Origin: Elusimicrobiota bacterium
Lineage (GTDB): Bacteria; Elusimicrobiota; Elusimicrobia; FEN-1173
Length of the DNA stretch: 54,972 nt
Assembly: GCA_016714745.1 (NCBI GenBank)
Contig: JADKCG010000022.1
Location: 1 to 54,972, forward strand
Reading direction: 5' to 3'
The first letter of the stretch is position 1. Each line of letters opens with the position of its first letter. The position numbers and the translations under genes are program-made. Shown piece after piece: positions 52,172-54,972 of the stretch. The notes under the pieces were generated by a model that searched no databases, had not been told where the DNA came from, and saw only the letters and a program-made list of their open reading frames with translations.

Positions 52172-54972
52172 ATGGAATCTATTCCTATGCCCGACATTCT
52201 CATCCAATCGCTTCAGGCCCCGCTTCTAAAACAATCCCCCAACAGAGAACTTTTCGCTCTCCATCGAGCAGCTTTGGAATGGGATATTCAAGAGCCCATT
52301 ATTATTGAGGGACCGAACGACATTAAGTCGGAAGCCAGTTGGCGTCATACGCTTGAACCATTTCATCACCAAGTCCAAAACCTAATCACGTTTTGCCGAA
52401 GGCTCCCCGTAACGCTCCTGGCTGATGACGTCGGGCTTGGGAAAACGATCAGTGCGGGATTAATCCTAAGTGAGTTAATTTCAAGAAAACGTGTTACCAA
52501 AGCCCTGATTGTTTGTCCGAAAATTCTTATGCCCCAATGGAAAGAGGAGTTGCAATCTAAGTTCAAAATCGAGTCCACATACGGGTCGGGGATACAAGAA
52601 ATACGGCGGGCCGTGGATTCCCTAAAAGATGCCGATCATGGAATTTTTATAACGACATACGCTTCTGTTCGGTCTCACATGGCCATGCTCGAAAAGTCAA
52701 ACTTCCAAATGCTTATCCTGGATGAAGCGCATAAACTGAGAAATCTTTTTGGTACCGATTCAGCCCCACAGGTTGCTCTCCGAATGCGAAAAACCCTGGC
52801 GGATCGGACATTTAAATATGTTCTCATGCTTACGGCCACCCCGATCCACAATAGACTGTGGGACTTATATTCCTTGATTGACTTAATGACGGTGGCAAAA
52901 GGCCATCAAAATCCATTCGGGTCGGAGGAACGGTTCGCAAGGCGGTATATCACCGATGGGAGTCAACAAGCGAGGCAGCTAAATCCAGAACACCGGGACG
53001 AATTCAGGGGGATTGTTTACGGGTATATGTCCCGAGTTAGGAGGGCGGATGCCAAGTTAGCGTTTCCAGTGAGAAAGGTTAAACTTCATCGAGTTCCCCC
53101 TACCTCTGCAGAGCTTAAACTAATTCAGGTCGTTGGTCAGGAAATACTCAAGCTCAATAAGCTTGCCCAGATTTCTCTCTTGAAAGCGCTCGTTAGCAGT
53201 CCCCAGGCACTAGTCTCTCAACTTAAGAACATGGCGGCAAAAGGGACCATGCCGGAAGCATCAGTCGCTAGTATAACGGACATCGCCCGGCAAATTGACG
53301 TTACGTCGAAGTTACGGGGACTTGAAACCCTTACGGATCAGCTCAGGAGGGAAAGGCCAAGTGATTGGCGCATGGTGGTTTTTACGCAATTACTTGAAAC
53401 GCAGAAAGCAATCTCGGAGTATTTGGAACTAAAAGGAATTCGGTTCGGGATTATTAGCGGAGAGTCCTCTCGCCGGAACCAGGAAACCATTAGGCGTTTT
53501 TCAACCTCGGTACCGGAAATCAACGTGGTTGTCTCAACAGAAGCGGGAGCGGAAGGGGTTAATTTGCAAGTGGCGAATGTTCTCGTTAACTATGATTTGC
53601 CCTGGAACCCTATGATTGTAGAACAACGAATCGGCCGTATCCAAAGACTGGGCTCACGTCACGCCAACGTCTCAATATTTAACGCCATTTTGGAAGGGAC
53701 CTTTGAGGAACGGATTGTCGGGCGACTTATGGAAAAACTTCAGATGGCCACGAGTGCCATTGGGGACATAGATTCGTTGCTTGAAGCCGCCGGTCTTGAC
53801 AGTGAAGGTGATGAATCGAGTTTTGAGGAGATGATCCGCGGACTTGTTGTCGCCTCCCTTGCAGGGAAAGACGTGGACGAGGATACCTGCCTCAAGGTTG
53901 AAAGTATTTCGCAAGCAAAACTGGAAATCGAAAAAGAAGAGTCTGAGATCAATACCCTTTTGGGGGGAATGGACGATCCCCTTCAGAAAGGACCAAGAGC
54001 CCCCAAAATAAGCCCTCCCAAGCGTTCTTTTCCTGTCCGGGAATTTGTGATGGCCGCCTTAAAAGCATTAGGACAAAAAGTTCTCGAAGAACCAAACGGT
54101 GTTTTTGTGGTCGAAGGTACGTCTGAGCGGATAGCGTTTGAAGAGGGCGTTGTCGATGATGAATCGATCAATCCCCCAGTCTATTATGTTCCTGGACGTC
54201 CCCGTTTTGATCGATTAGTTGGTAAATTCATCTCAGTGGACGAGTGCGTTGTCACCGGCCTAAACATTCAGCTACGGGGCGATTCGGATTCAATATGTCA
54301 AAAATGGGTGAGTGCGTTTGGTGGAGAGGCTATCAGGTCCAGTCATACGGGGACGATCCGAAAATTTGATGGTAAAGCTCTATTGCGGACCAGGCTCAGC
54401 ATCGCACACGATAGTTTTGAGAAGATCATTGAAATTGACTGTACATCAAAGACCCACTCGGTGGATAAGTCGGGGGGGAATGAAGGAGTGGTGGATCCAT
54501 CGAAACTCGGTCTGGATAGTGAAACATTGATTGGGGCTGCCCTCCAAGATCCGGATGTTAAAGAATTTAGTCGATTTTATTTGGAGAGACGTGCTGATGA
54601 GATGAAGGCGGCCGGTGATGACGAAAGAAAGAGAGGAAAGCTTGAAGACGATTTTACCCCTCGCCTGGAACCTTCGCTGGTTGGGCTAACTGGTGATGTA
54701 ACCAGTACAATGGAAATAAATGTTCGCTACCAGATCAACGGCCAAGGGAATTATTCCAGTTTGCTCCAAATAGATGTCGGAACCGGTTCGGTGGTGCTGG
54801 AACCATTATTTGCCATGTGTGAGATCACAACGAAACGCGTGCCGTGTGATTGCCTTGGGAATTGCCAGGGGAGCGGTAAACGGGTGCTCAAACATCTACT
54901 GATAAAATCTGAAATTAGTGAATTGTACGCATTGCCTGAACATATGGTTGTTTGTGGAATTTCAGGAAAGCG
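52172..54972 (+). CDS. SNF2-family helicase, 3' end outside the window
   Basis: An open frame of 933 codons runs to the window edge. The SNF2 core shows LLADDVGLGKTISAGLILSE (Walker A, about residue 83), ALIVCPKILMPQWKEEL, MLILDEAHKLRN (DEAH, II), MLTATPIHNRLWDLYSLIDL (III), MVVFTQLLETQKAISEYLEL, STEAGAEGVNLQVANVLVNY (V) and QRIGRIQRLGSR (VI), most like RapA-type. The C-terminal 450 residues are charged and end near a Cys-rich piece (CDCLGNCQGSGK). The start is ATG 52172 or ATG 52187; no strong ribosome binding site decides. It follows DUF2130 by 115 bp and is likely part of the same locus. It translocates on double-stranded DNA by family rule. Confidence 0.88.
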   Translation, partial: MESIPMPDILIQSLQAPLLKQSPNRELFALHRAALEWDIQEPIIIEGPNDIKSEASWRHTLEPFHHQVQNLITFCRRLPVTLLADDVGLGKTISAGLILSELISRKRVTKALIVCPKILMPQWKEELQSKFKIESTYGSGIQEIRRAVDSLKDADHGIFITTYASVRSHMAMLEKSNFQMLILDEAHKLRNLFGTDSAPQVALRMRKTLADRTFKYVLMLTATPIHNRLWDLYSLIDLMTVAKGHQNPFGSEERFARRYITDGSQQARQLNPEHRDEFRGIVYGYMSRVRRADAKLAFPVRKVKLHRVPPTSAELKLIQVVGQEILKLNKLAQISLLKALVSSPQALVSQLKNMAAKGTMPEASVASITDIARQIDVTSKLRGLETLTDQLRRERPSDWRMVVFTQLLETQKAISEYLELKGIRFGIISGESSRRNQETIRRFSTSVPEINVVVSTEAGAEGVNLQVANVLVNYDLPWNPMIVEQRIGRIQRLGSRHANVSIFNAILEGTFEERIVGRLMEKLQMATSAIGDIDSLLEAAGLDSEGDESSFEEMIRGLVVASLAGKDVDEDTCLKVESISQAKLEIEKEESEINTLLGGMDDPLQKGPRAPKISPPKRSFPVREFVMAALKALGQKVLEEPNGVFVVEGTSERIAFEEGVVDDESINPPVYYVPGRPRFDRLVGKFISVDECVVTGLNIQLRGDSDSICQKWVSAFGGEAIRSSHTGTIRKFDGKALLRTRLSIAHDSFEKIIEIDCTSKTHSVDKSGGNEGVVDPSKLGLDSETLIGAALQDPDVKEFSRFYLERRADEMKAAGDDERKRGKLEDDFTPRLEPSLVGLTGDVTSTMEINVRYQINGQGNYSSLLQIDVGTGSVVLEPLFAMCEITTKRVPCDCLGNCQGSGKRVLKHLLIKSEISELYALPEHMVVCGISGK

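Overview
This window is a GC-rich bacterial chromosome segment. The host is probably a Gram-negative, possibly of the Elusimicrobiota or a relative. The main clues are a PorV/PorQ (UPF0164-type) outer-membrane protein fused to TPR-like repeats, a secreted FG-GAP protein with a FlgD-like tail, and a PEP-CTERM/exosortase-type acyltransferase. No marker gene settles the taxonomy, so this is tentative. Several genes are broken by single-base indels, some of them in homopolymers, so uncorrected long-read errors and real gene decay are hard to tell apart.

Layout. 1-650: the alaS 3' end, a tRNA-Arg(CCG), and two further copies of the tRNA tail mixed with short hairpins. 0.65-7.9 kb, minus strand: a tightly coupled cluster of a tandem acyltransferase, a ThiF/nitroreductase fusion, a sugar-nucleotide epimerase, a glycosyltransferase and a methyltransferase. 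8.1-13.7 kb, plus strand: a complete Mrp Na+/H+ antiporter operon with A and B fused. 14.0-14.9 kb: a toxin-antitoxin pair. 15.3-21.5 kb, minus strand: a frameshifted acyl-CoA ligase/glycosyltransferase fusion, a membrane protein with three left-handed beta-helix units, and an SDR oxidoreductase. With the first cluster these suggest lipid- or glycan-modifying envelope chemistry. 21.6-28.6 kb, plus strand: envelope proteins followed by a coupled histidine kinase and response regulator.

28.6-32.7 kb is essentially gene-free and repeat-rich: a long cruciform, an array of about seven 248-bp units, palindromic modules, and about 19 copies of a 51-bp unit that is open in several frames.

32.7-54.97 kb is an accessory region. 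It holds a DEAD/DEAH helicase with a membrane-like C terminus, an MreB-like small gene, and a DUF1016_N-SNase nuclease gene. That nuclease gene is interrupted by a 5178-bp element with 12-bp inverted ends and a 6-bp target duplication. The element carries three consecutive tyrosine recombinases (RIT-like) and remnants of a zinc-ribbon protein. Next come a Cys-less CsoR-like regulator, an SRAP protein, a secreted polymorphic toxin with an immunity candidate, and a putative defence operon running off the end: Shedu-like nuclease, OLD-family ATPase/TOPRIM, DUF2130 nuclease and SNF2 helicase.
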